Position numbers and translations under genes: made by a program. A DNA stretch of 5,219 nucleotides from contig JAUWMJ010000265.1 of assembly GCA_030613225.1 (NCBI GenBank), positions 1 through 5,219 on the forward strand, in the 5' to 3' direction. Of the stretch, positions 1-4,966 are shown in pieces; position 1 is the first letter of the stretch, and each line of letters starts with the position of its first letter. The notes beneath the pieces are model-generated. The model searched no databases. It worked only from the letters and a program-made list of their open reading frames with translations, and had not been told where the DNA came from. This stretch comes from Desulfobacterales bacterium. GTDB taxonomy: Bacteria > Desulfobacterota > Desulfobacteria > Desulfobacterales > JAUWMJ01.

Positions 1-409
1 TAAGACACCTGACCAGGTTTAAAAAGGAATATTCTCCTTCTCCGATGACAACATAGTCAATTTCCTGAAAATGGGTCAAAAAATGCTTCCATAAAAAAGT
101 TGCTCCTATTCCCCCAAACACAATCTTGACGTTTGGGTCAAGCTGCCTGGCAATTCGAGCAATTTCTATTCCGCCCCACCTGTTTGCATGGAGTATGGAA
201 AAACCGATTATATCCGGTTTGTTTTCAGAAAGGATATTGCTTATTTTTTCAGGCGTTTTATTAATATTATGCCAGTTTAAAATTTCAACGTCGTAATTAT
301 TCTCTTTTAGGACTGCCCCAACATAAAATAAACCCTGTGGAACAATAGCTATATCGTCTTCATGGATTCTGTTTTCAAGAAAATATGGATAAATAAGGAA
401 AATCTTCAT
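1..409 (-). CDS. B12-binding domain protein, probable radical SAM enzyme (N-terminal part)
   Basis: This is a partial gene: ATG at 409-407 on the minus strand, open for 136 codons to the left edge. The visible part resembles a cobalamin-binding Rossmann domain (PF02310 type), the usual N-terminus of B12-binding radical SAM proteins. It opens with MKIFLIYP. Residues 24-44 (PQGLFYVGAVLKENNYDVEIL) match the typical 'P-x-GL-x-Y-x-A-x-L' opening. The segment KPDIIGFSILHANRWGG (64-80) and the IVFGG strand (96-100) follow, and YVVIGEGEYSF (119-129) carries the GEGE motif common at the end of this domain. The DxHxxG cobalt-ligating motif is absent, as in many radical SAM members. The CxxxCxxC cluster motif would lie beyond the edge, so the radical SAM assignment is inferred. 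Members methylate or rearrange unreactive carbon centres, and the substrate cannot be told here. The start has only a weak GGAAA upstream. A candidate promoter lies inside the palindrome at 457-519. Confidence 0.8.
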   Translation of the reverse strand, partial: MKIFLIYPYFLENRIHEDDIAIVPQGLFYVGAVLKENNYDVEILNWHNINKTPEKISNILSENKPDIIGFSILHANRWGGIEIARIARQLDPNVKIVFGGIGATFLWKHFLTHFQEIDYVVIGEGEYSFLNLVRCL

Positions 410-456
410 TACGAGTAATTTCCGGAGTGCTGTCTGAGCTAATAGATAGATTTGTT

Positions 457-519
457 TTGATTGAATACAATATACCGTACACCATGCTGTCAGTCAGTAC
501 CATATGTTGTATTCATCAA
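457..519 (-). promoter_or_regulatory. Long inverted repeat overlapping a candidate promoter
   Basis: The arms at 457-480 and 497-519 pair as an imperfect inverted repeat, 20 of 23 positions plus one bulged base, around a 16-base spacer (481-496). The best-conserved parts are TGAATACAA / TTGTATTCA and the GTAC/GTAC inner ends. On the minus strand a CTGACT -35-like hexamer (497-492) and a TATATT -10-like hexamer (474-469) are 17 bases apart. They would drive the gene starting at 409. The -10 lies within one arm, so the palindrome could be an operator, an RNA hairpin or a copied repeat. Only the inverted repeat is seen directly; promoter function is inferred. Confidence 0.4.
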
Positions 520-571
520 TCGATTCATACCTTCAAGACTGAACGAAGGGATAGCCCTTAGTTTGTTTTTT

Positions 572-673
572 AATTGACAATTCGCAATTAACTATTCACA
601 ATTTGCAATTCGATTTTAATCCCGCTTGCAGCGGGATCAATTGTGAATTGAAAATTGATAATTGTTAATGATA
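572..673. repeat. Inverted heptad array (CAATTNN) around an 8-bp hairpin
   Basis: The left side is six consecutive 7-base units: AATTGAC, AATTCGC, AATTAAC, TATTCAC, AATTTGC, AATTCGA (572-613). The centre is a perfect hairpin, ATCCCGCT-TGC-AGCGGGAT (619-637). The right side is five more 7-base units: AATTGTG, AATTGAA, AATTGAT, AATTGTT, AATGATA (639-673). Read on the opposite strand, the right units also follow CAATTNN, so the two arrays are inverted relative to each other. The longest exact match between arms is ATTCACAATT (594-603) with AATTGTGAAT (639-648). No protein or terminator context explains it. Confidence 0.7.
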
Positions 674-822
674 ATAGCCAATATTTCTTTTAACCTGACG
701 GCCATGCCCTCGAAGGGGTCTAAAAGCATCGCGATTTTTGCAGATTACAATCCAAAATCAAAGACGTAGCCGTCTATGAACATCGAACGCTTGTCTCGGC
801 GTAGCCTTAGCGCAGCTGGATC

Positions 823-920
823 CAACATCGAATTTTGAATAAGGAATTCTGCTAATTTATAAAACGGCGAAGCATTTCGGTCGCTTAGCATAAACTAACC
901 GATTTCATCATTCGACGTTC
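823..920. repeat. Small element with imperfect inverted ends and internal hairpin
   Basis: A segment of about 98 bases is bounded by CAACATCGAAT (823-833) and ATTCGACGTTC (910-920), which match as inverted ends at 9 of 11 positions. Inside it, TTAG (885-888) pairs with CTAA (895-898) and the neighbouring CGG with CCG, giving a bulged hairpin. A further sequence related to the left end, CATCGAACG, lies upstream at 781-789. The segment resembles short non-autonomous dispersed repeats. Without genome-wide comparison its true ends are uncertain. Confidence 0.4.
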
Positions 921-936
921 AAAAAACGTATTTATT

Positions 937-1006
937 TTGCCACAAAGACACAAAGGCACAAAAAAATATATATTTCTTTCTTCGTGTCTTGGTGCCTTTG
1001 TGGCAA
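937..1006. repeat. Inverted octad repeat (CACAAAGR)
   Basis: The arms at 937-959 and 984-1006 form an inverted repeat matching at 20 of 23 positions, separated by a 24-base AT-rich spacer. Each arm is a tandem of 8-base units. On the left these are CACAAAGA, CACAAAGG, CACAAAAA (941-964). On the right, read on the minus strand, they are CACAAAGG, CACCAAGA, CACGAAGA (1002-979). The outer ends are TTGCCAC / GTGGCAA. This is the 'CACAAAGACACAAAG' family found between genes in several bacterial groups. It has no coding content. Confidence 0.75.
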
Positions 1007-1163
1007 TGGATAAATTTCTGCCATTCAATATTCTCTTATTGTAAACATTTTATTTTTTAATCTTACGACCATGTCATTAGGAGAGTGAAACAAAAATATT
1101 ATTCTTTCTATTTTTGATACTATTGAGTATATTTATTATCGCCGCAACGCTAAAACCTTTTAT

Positions 1164-1186
1164 GGTCGCTCGGGCATAGCCCGAGG
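1164..1186. other. GC-rich hairpin
   Basis: CTCGGGC-ATA-GCCCGAG (1169-1185) is a perfect 7-bp stem with a 3-base loop in AT-rich surroundings. AAACCT (1153-1158) and AGGTTT (1184-1189) could form an alternative pairing that overlaps the stem. No U-run follows, so it is a poor terminator on the plus strand. The leading GGTCGCT (1164-1170) recurs at 879-885 in front of another hairpin, which suggests the two are diverged copies of one repeat. Confidence 0.45.
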
Positions 1187-1236
1187 TTTAATTAAAAGCA
1201 ATTACCATTTTTCAAAGGTCTCGCTCAATTAAGGTA

Positions 1237-1289
1237 TACAATATGTTGTAGTCTTAAATACCGTTTGTACAGTATATGGTATTTATAAT
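1237..1289 (+). promoter_or_regulatory. Palindromic cluster with TATAAT box upstream of the HAD gene
   Basis: Two palindromes are adjacent: TACAA-TATG-TTGTA (1237-1250), and AAATACC (1256-1262) with GGTATTT (1278-1284) flanking a near-central TGTACA (1266-1271). A perfect TATAAT hexamer (1284-1289) overlaps the end of the second palindrome. No good -35 box stands at the right distance. If this is a promoter, the HAD gene would have a leader of about 190 bases. Words such as TACAATAT, ATATGTTGTA and TACCATAT/ATATGGTA recur in the palindrome at 457-519. Operator or promoter function is an inference. Confidence 0.3.
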
Positions 1290-1486
1290 AACAAGGTCAA
1301 TCAGAAAAAAAGAATACAGTCCCAAATGACCATATTAAAATAAATAGAATCCAGCAAGTTGTAAAAGACCTTTATATTGATTTTAATTGTAATTTCAGGG
1401 CTCCTGACCACAGTTGAAAATACTTTTCGCTAAGCTTTGAATTGCAAGTACCTACAAAAAATGTAGCAAACAACGTAATTTCAACT

Positions 1487-2170
1487 ATGGAAATGATGAA
1501 TAAGCCTTTTTGTGTGAAAGCTGTGCTTTTTGATTTTGACGGGACTCTGACAAAACCGGGTTCTATCGATTTTAATCTTATAAAAAGAGTCATCGGTTGT
1601 CCTGCTGAAAGCTTCATCCTGGAATTTATTGAAACCCTTGACGATCATGTTCAGAAGGAAAAAGCAATATCTGCACTTGAAAACTTTGAAAACAAAGCGG
1701 CAGACTGTTCAGAACCCAACAATGGCGTAGAAGAGTTGCTCTTATATTTACGTTCAAATGGCATAAGGACAGGGATCATAAGCCGCAACAGTCTCGAATC
1801 TATCAAGAGATCTTTTCATAATTTTAAAAAAATCAAAGCTATTGATTTTGACGTGATTATTACAAGGGACGATCCTGTTAACCCAAAACCCGATGCCGAT
1901 GGAGTTATTCTGGCAGCTAAAAAGCTGAAAGTGGATGTGAAAGAACTGGTTATAGTAGGGGATTTTCTTTTTGACATACAGGCCGGAAAAAAGGCAGGGT
2001 CGATCACAGTTTTTCTGAACAACGGCCTTGAACACGATTTTTCGGATCCGGATAGTGACTACACGATTTCCCAACTTGGTGAACTTAAAAATATTATCCG
2101 GCCGAGGTTGCCGCTTCCCTCTGGTAAATCGGCAAAATATTGGAAAAAGCAGAGGAATCGAAGCGCCTAA
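1487..2170 (+). CDS. HAD-superfamily phosphatase (phosphoglycolate phosphatase-like)
   Basis: This is a complete HAD-type hydrolase of 227 residues from ATG 1487. All four catalytic motifs are visible. Motif I is FDFDGTLT (D16 nucleophile, D18 general acid). Motif II is the serine in GIISRN (S99). Motif III is the lysine in NPKPDADG (K134). Motif IV is GDFLFD (D159 and D163, Mg2+ ligands). The helical stretch between motifs I and II (about residues 25-80) fits a C1-type cap as in phosphoglycolate/β-phosphoglucomutase-type enzymes. It should be a cytosolic enzyme hydrolysing a small phosphate ester; the substrate cannot be assigned. The C-terminus has a basic tail (SGKSAKYWKKQRNRSA). The start is uncertain: the frame is open upstream to a TTG at 1442, and ATGs also occur at 1493 and 1496, none with a convincing ribosome binding site. 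ATG 1487 was chosen because the HAD core begins about ten residues later. It stands alone, followed by a terminator-like hairpin. Confidence 0.88.
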   Translation: MEMMNKPFCVKAVLFDFDGTLTKPGSIDFNLIKRVIGCPAESFILEFIETLDDHVQKEKAISALENFENKAADCSEPNNGVEELLLYLRSNGIRTGIISRNSLESIKRSFHNFKKIKAIDFDVIITRDDPVNPKPDADGVILAAKKLKVDVKELVIVGDFLFDIQAGKKAGSITVFLNNGLEHDFSDPDSDYTISQLGELKNIIRPRLPLPSGKSAKYWKKQRNRSA

Positions 2171-2241
2171 GAACTATATCTGCTTGAAAAGGTAGGAATA
2201 AGTTGTACTTACTGTAAGTGCTTCCGGGGGTATTATGATGG

Positions 2242-2272
2242 ACTCCGGTTTTCACCGGAGTGACGATTTTTT
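2242..2272 (+). terminator. Hairpin with T-run after the HAD gene
   Basis: ACTCCGGT-TTTC-ACCGGAGT (2242-2261) is a perfect 8-bp stem with a 4-base loop, lying 71 bases after the HAD stop codon. Six T residues (2267-2272) follow after GACGA. The 5-base gap before the T-run makes it an imperfect intrinsic terminator. The sequence also resembles the widespread 'GACTCCGG-TTTC-CCGGAGTGACG' dispersed repeat of proteobacteria, so it may be a repeat copy that happens to serve as a terminator. Confidence 0.5.
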
Positions 2273-2296
2273 GCGATGCCATCAAAATTGATGAAT

Positions 2297-2413
2297 TCGT
2301 AAAAAGTCGAATTTACTATAGAGTACACGTAGTTCACAGAGATAACTAATTAATAAAATAAGATAATCTCTGTGTTCTCTGCGAGCTCAGTGGTGAAAAA
2401 TGACTTTTTACGA
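2297..2413. repeat. Nested palindromic repeat between convergent genes
   Basis: The outer arms TCGTAAAAAGTC (2297-2308) and GACTTTTTACGA (2402-2413) are perfect 12-base inverted repeats. Inside them, CACAGAGAT (2335-2343) and ATCTCTGTG (2366-2374) form a second perfect 9-base pair around an AT-rich spacer. The right side continues as TTCTCTGCGAGCTCAGTGG, a form of the common 'CTCTGTGTTCTCTGTG' intergenic repeat. The element sits between the convergent HAD and MFS genes. Nothing codes here, and 2414-2523 holds no recognisable structure apart from a chance 10-base palindrome. Confidence 0.65.
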
Positions 2414-2523
2414 GACCGTCAAAATTGTATGCAGCAAATATGATTTATGCAAATAAAATTCGACGGAGCGTAAAATAAGGGGTGCGAAATGCATTTTTAA
2501 AGGGCGAAAGTAAAAAAGAGCTT

Positions 2524-3699
2524 TTAAGCCGCATTTTTTTTGAAAGTTGTTTTTGAGGATTTGGGGAGGAAAAAAATTATTGGTATTCCGGTTAAACCGA
2601 GTAAAGCGCTCGTTGTGAATGCAGCTTTCAGGCCAAACAGATCTGCCAGCCAACCAACGAAAACTGTCACTGCGGCAGTTGTCAAAAAACTTATGCCCAT
2701 ATACAATCCATTTGCAGTACCCCTGTGACCTCTGGAATGATCCTGAACAATAGCAAGATTTACCGGCGAAACGGAAAAGAGAGAAAATCCCAGAAAAAGG
2801 ACGGTGGGAAACAGTAACCAGGCAGGGGCGTATAAAAAAGCGAGCATGAGAAGACAAGATGTCGGCATAGCTGTCAGCAAGATTGTTTGACGGCCTATCC
2901 GGTCACTGAGCGTCCCACCCAAAAAGGTTCCGGCAGCTCCCGAAAATTCAAGCAAGGCAAGAGTTATTCCTCCAAACCAGAGACTTTGTCCTGAATTAAC
3001 CATGTATGTCGGAAGAAATGCGATAAGTGTTGCAACCATAAAGGCGCGGGAGATCATTATTCCCGTCAGTGGCACCATTACACGAATCAGATGTTTAAAT
3101 GCTCCTGCTGGATTTGCATTGGATACTTTGCCTAAAGCAGGGGCTGTATCTTTCAGGTATATAAGGAGAAGGATAGAGGCAAAGATTCCAACAATCATTA
3201 CCGGATAGCTTTTGTCAAATCCCCAGAAAGAGACTGCCCATACAGCAAAAAGCGGTCCTGCAGTCCTGGCCAGTTCACCCGCAGTCATCCAGTAACTCAT
3301 ACCGGTGCCCATATTTTTTCCGGACATTCGTGCGATCATAACCGGCCCCAAAACATGAAAGACTGCCGCACTTATACCGGCAATGAATAATAAACAGCAC
3401 AGGGCGAAATAGCTCGGAGCAACACCTAACAGACTCATTGCAATTGCCGTTAAAGCGGGGGCAAAGATAGCCAGGTATCGCAGATCTTTGCGGTCTGATA
3501 ATATTCCGATGAACGGATTAAAAATTGAGGGAAGGCGAATGAAAACTGTTAACGAACCGGCTAAAAACATGGAAAGTTTAAATTTATTGATGAGAAGAGG
3601 CAGAAATACTGCAAGGAAGCTGGAAAAGACGTCATGAATAAAATGGCCACTGGAAATGATGAGTAATTTATCAGGATGAAAGTCAGGCTTTTTTCTCAC
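2524..3699 (-). CDS. MFS transporter, fosmidomycin-resistance (Fsr)-like
   Basis: This is a complete major facilitator superfamily protein (PF07690 type) of 391 residues, a usual length for 12-helix carriers. It is almost entirely hydrophobic segments, with a polar central loop at about residues 183-205. The opening ISSGHFIHDVFSSFLAVFLPLL (15-36) and the AAVFH segment (111-115) resemble Fsr-type exporters. MFS motif A is visible between helices 2 and 3 (NPFIGILSDRK, 61-71) and again in the second half (GGTLSDRIGRQ, 261-271). GELARTAGP (141-149) resembles antiporter motif C. It probably exports a small toxic compound by proton antiport across the inner membrane; the substrate is unknown. The start is a GTG with no clear Shine-Dalgarno, and an in-frame stop lies nine bases upstream, so no longer version is possible. 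It follows the TetR gene by 53 bases on the same strand, suggesting cotranscription and repression by that regulator. Confidence 0.9.
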   Translation of the reverse strand: MRKKPDFHPDKLLIISSGHFIHDVFSSFLAVFLPLLINKFKLSMFLAGSLTVFIRLPSIFNPFIGILSDRKDLRYLAIFAPALTAIAMSLLGVAPSYFALCCLLFIAGISAAVFHVLGPVMIARMSGKNMGTGMSYWMTAGELARTAGPLFAVWAVSFWGFDKSYPVMIVGIFASILLLIYLKDTAPALGKVSNANPAGAFKHLIRVMVPLTGIMISRAFMVATLIAFLPTYMVNSGQSLWFGGITLALLEFSGAAGTFLGGTLSDRIGRQTILLTAMPTSCLLMLAFLYAPAWLLFPTVLFLGFSLFSVSPVNLAIVQDHSRGHRGTANGLYMGISFLTTAAVTVFVGWLADLFGLKAAFTTSALLGLTGIPIIFFLPKSSKTTFKKNAA

Positions 3700-3752
3700 A
3701 ATTTTTGTTCACAGAATATACTGCTTTGAATAAGCGCAGGATGGCCATCAAA

Positions 3753-4388
3753 TTATAGCTTGGCAATTAATCCTTTACGAAAAATATCAAATCCAATTTG
3801 AAGTGTATTTTTCAGGTAATCTTTATCTTCATTAATGATTTTTTTACTCGTTGACCATAGTACAATACCGGAAAAAAATGCCCAGAACGTATCGGAGAGT
3901 GCTACAGGATGGCATTCAATAAAGACGCCCTTTTTTGTTCCTTCTTCAAATATCTTCGATATACCGCCAATTGCTTTGCGAGACAACTCTGTTATATCGT
4001 TTAGAATTTCAGGCGACAGATTTCTTAACGTTTCACTCGATTGAAGATGAAACATATTTATAATAACCAGAGGGTCGAAGTCATAGACATCGAACATTGC
4101 CTCTACCAGGGCATCTAACTTTTGTTCCGGCTGCAATTTTTCATCTTTAACTATCTGGTCAACTCTTATTTGAAGGTACTGGAGTATTCTGATTGAAAGA
4201 GAAGCATATAACTCTTCCTTATTCTTGAAATAAAGATATAATGTGCCAGGGCTAAGTTCCGCCTCATTTGCAATATCATCCATTGTTGCCCGGTTAAAGC
4301 CTTTGTCGGAGAACACCTTTTTGGCTGCAACTGTAATTTGCTGCTTTCTTCTTTCTTTTTCCCGTTCTTTTCTTTCTTTAATACCCAT
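3753..4388 (-). CDS. TetR/AcrR-family transcriptional regulator
   Basis: This is a complete 211-residue repressor of typical TetR length. The N-terminal DNA-binding domain (PF00440 type) covers about residues 15-62: ITVAAKKVFSDKGFNRATMDDIA, then the helix-turn-helix and recognition helix ELSPGTLYLYFKNKEEL (44-60), the most conserved block of the family. A very basic leader (KERKEREKERRKQQ) precedes it. The helical C-terminal half (about 65-211) would bind ligand and dimerise. No ligand can be read from it. ATG 4388 is preceded by AGGGA at good spacing, supporting this start. The gene lies directly upstream of the MFS exporter on the same strand, so it most likely represses its own operon and releases DNA when it binds an exported or toxic compound. 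No clear palindromic operator was found in its upstream region. Confidence 0.93.
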   Translation of the reverse strand: MGIKERKEREKERRKQQITVAAKKVFSDKGFNRATMDDIANEAELSPGTLYLYFKNKEELYASLSIRILQYLQIRVDQIVKDEKLQPEQKLDALVEAMFDVYDFDPLVIINMFHLQSSETLRNLSPEILNDITELSRKAIGGISKIFEEGTKKGVFIECHPVALSDTFWAFFSGIVLWSTSKKIINEDKDYLKNTLQIGFDIFRKGLIAKL

Positions 4389-4427
4389 GTAAAATTTCCC
4401 TGAAGACCATTTATTTTTTTAAGCTAT

Positions 4428-4456
4428 TTGGTAATTTATTTTATTTATTTAGTCAA
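4428..4456 (-). promoter_or_regulatory. Candidate promoter for the TetR-MFS unit
   Basis: On the minus strand TTGACT (4456-4451) is a strong -35-like hexamer. Seventeen bases later TACCAA (4433-4428) is a poor -10 match. The spacer is an AAAT-rich tract. The placement, about 40-70 bases before the TetR start, is right for an autoregulated promoter. It rests mainly on the -35 match. Confidence 0.3.
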
Positions 4457-4532
4457 GCAGAAGATTGAAGAAATAAAAACCAATCAGGAAAAAACGAAAG
4501 TGAGAAAATAGGGTAAGCGATCACGGAACACT

Positions 4533-4560
4533 GAAATTAGAAAATAGAAATTGGAAAATT
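4533..4560. repeat. Four-unit heptad tandem array (GAAAWTR)
   Basis: Four adjoining 7-base units, GAAATTA, GAAAATA, GAAATTG and GAAAATT, occupy 4533-4560. The period is exact, with changes only at the last positions or one internal base. Unlike the other arrays in the window it has no visible inverted partner nearby. Confidence 0.6.
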
Positions 4561-4607
4561 GGCTTTCATGCTTTTGTACTGTAGAATTATGTCTGATTCT
4601 ATTTTTT

Positions 4608-4727
4608 ATCACGAAAACACGAAAGAAGGAAAGCACGAAACATCCTTTCCCATAGTTCCTTTTCGTGTTTTCGCCTGCCCCGTAGGTCCGGCAGATCGTA
4701 CTGGGGTCTTTTCGGGCTTTCGTGATT
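4608..4727. repeat. Inverted octad repeat (CACGAAAR) with GC-rich insert
   Basis: The left arm is four 8-base units, CACGAAAA, CACGAAAG, AAGGAAAG, CACGAAAC (4610-4641). CGAAAACACGAAA (4612-4624) has a perfect 13-base inverted match at 4661-4673. A second right-hand block, CTTTTCGGGCTTTCGTGAT (4708-4726), reads on the minus strand as further units, CACGAAAG then CCCGAAAA. A GC-rich segment (4674-4707) lies between the two right-hand blocks. It has CTGCC/GGCAG (4675-4679, 4690-4694) and CCCC/GGGG pairings, and looks like a separate small repeat inserted into the array. The open frame crossing this region is repeat-derived and not a gene. Confidence 0.65.
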
Positions 4728-4789
4728 GTTTTTTAATTTTGGACAGAGTTCTTCAACTTTTGTTCTTTCATCTTTTTACAACAGATTTG

Positions 4790-4848
4790 CACGGAAATTT
4801 CACAGATATTAAAAATTAAAATTCAGTGTCTCTCCGTGAAACTCCGTG
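4790..4848. repeat. Inverted decamer repeat (CACGGAGWKW-like)
   Basis: Read on the minus strand, the right side is three 10-base units: CACGGAGTTT, CACGGAGAGA, CACTGAATTT (4848-4819). The left side has CACGGAAATTTCACAGATA (4790-4808), a diverged inverted partner with one extra base. It belongs to the same style of repeat as the CACAGAGA element at 2335-2374. It is noncoding. Confidence 0.55.
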
Positions 4849-4892
4849 GTAAATTTTTTTAAAATAAGGTAGAAATTAAAAACGCCTTGATG

Positions 4893-4950
4893 TATAATGA
4901 TATTTCTGTGATATCTTTTTTAAAGATCAACGGATAACCCGGCATATAAT
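4893..4950 (+). promoter_or_regulatory. Two TATAAT boxes upstream of the NifX-like gene
   Basis: Perfect TATAAT hexamers stand at 4893-4898 and 4945-4950. Neither has a good -35 match at 16-18 bases. The upstream one would give a leader of about 60 bases. The downstream one would start transcription almost at the ribosome binding site. The upstream box is therefore the better candidate. No sigma-54 -24/-12 pattern was found. Confidence 0.25.
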
Positions 4951-4966
4951 GAAAGGAAATAATAGG

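Larger units (their letters stand above)
410..1486. other. Long gene-free, repeat-rich intergenic region
   Basis: This stretch of about 1.1 kb lies between two divergently transcribed genes, and no reading frame in it looks coding. It holds, in order: a long palindrome with promoter-like boxes (457-519), an inverted heptad array around a GC-rich hairpin (572-673), a small AGACG-TAGC-CGTCT hairpin (762-775), an imperfect element with inverted ends (823-920), an inverted octad repeat (937-1006), a GC-rich hairpin (1164-1186) and a second palindromic cluster (1237-1289). I see nothing identifiable at 1007-1163 or 1290-1486. The density of inverted structures suggests accumulated repeats rather than decayed coding sequence. 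Confidence 0.7.

Noticed and set aside
572..1006. Possible CRISPR array
   Set aside because: The repeats are 7- or 8-base units without unique spacers of 30-40 bases, and no cas genes are present.
1372..1617. Minus-strand open frame of 81 codons
   Set aside because: It overlaps the start of the HAD gene antisense and has no family features or ribosome binding site.
2094..2285. Minus-strand open frame of 63 codons
   Set aside because: It covers the HAD 3' end and the ACTCCGGT hairpin repeat; the TPVKTGV-type peptide is a typical translation of that dispersed repeat.
2487..2496. AAATGCATTT palindrome near the MFS 3' end
   Set aside because: A 10-base AT-rich palindrome is expected by chance and has no T-run or gene context supporting a terminator.
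2408..2857. Minus-strand open frame of 149 codons
   Set aside because: It is a shadow of the MFS gene in another frame and extends into repeat sequence; the MFS frame has clear family motifs.
4559..4819. Plus-strand open frame of 86 codons
   Set aside because: It runs through the CACGAAAR repeat and the GC-rich insert. The translation reflects repeat words (HENTKEGKHET) and no protein family, and no ribosome binding site is present.
4931..4950. Possible sigma-54 promoter before the NifX-like gene
   Set aside because: GG and GC pairs are not at the required ten-base spacing, and no upstream NifA-type site was seen.
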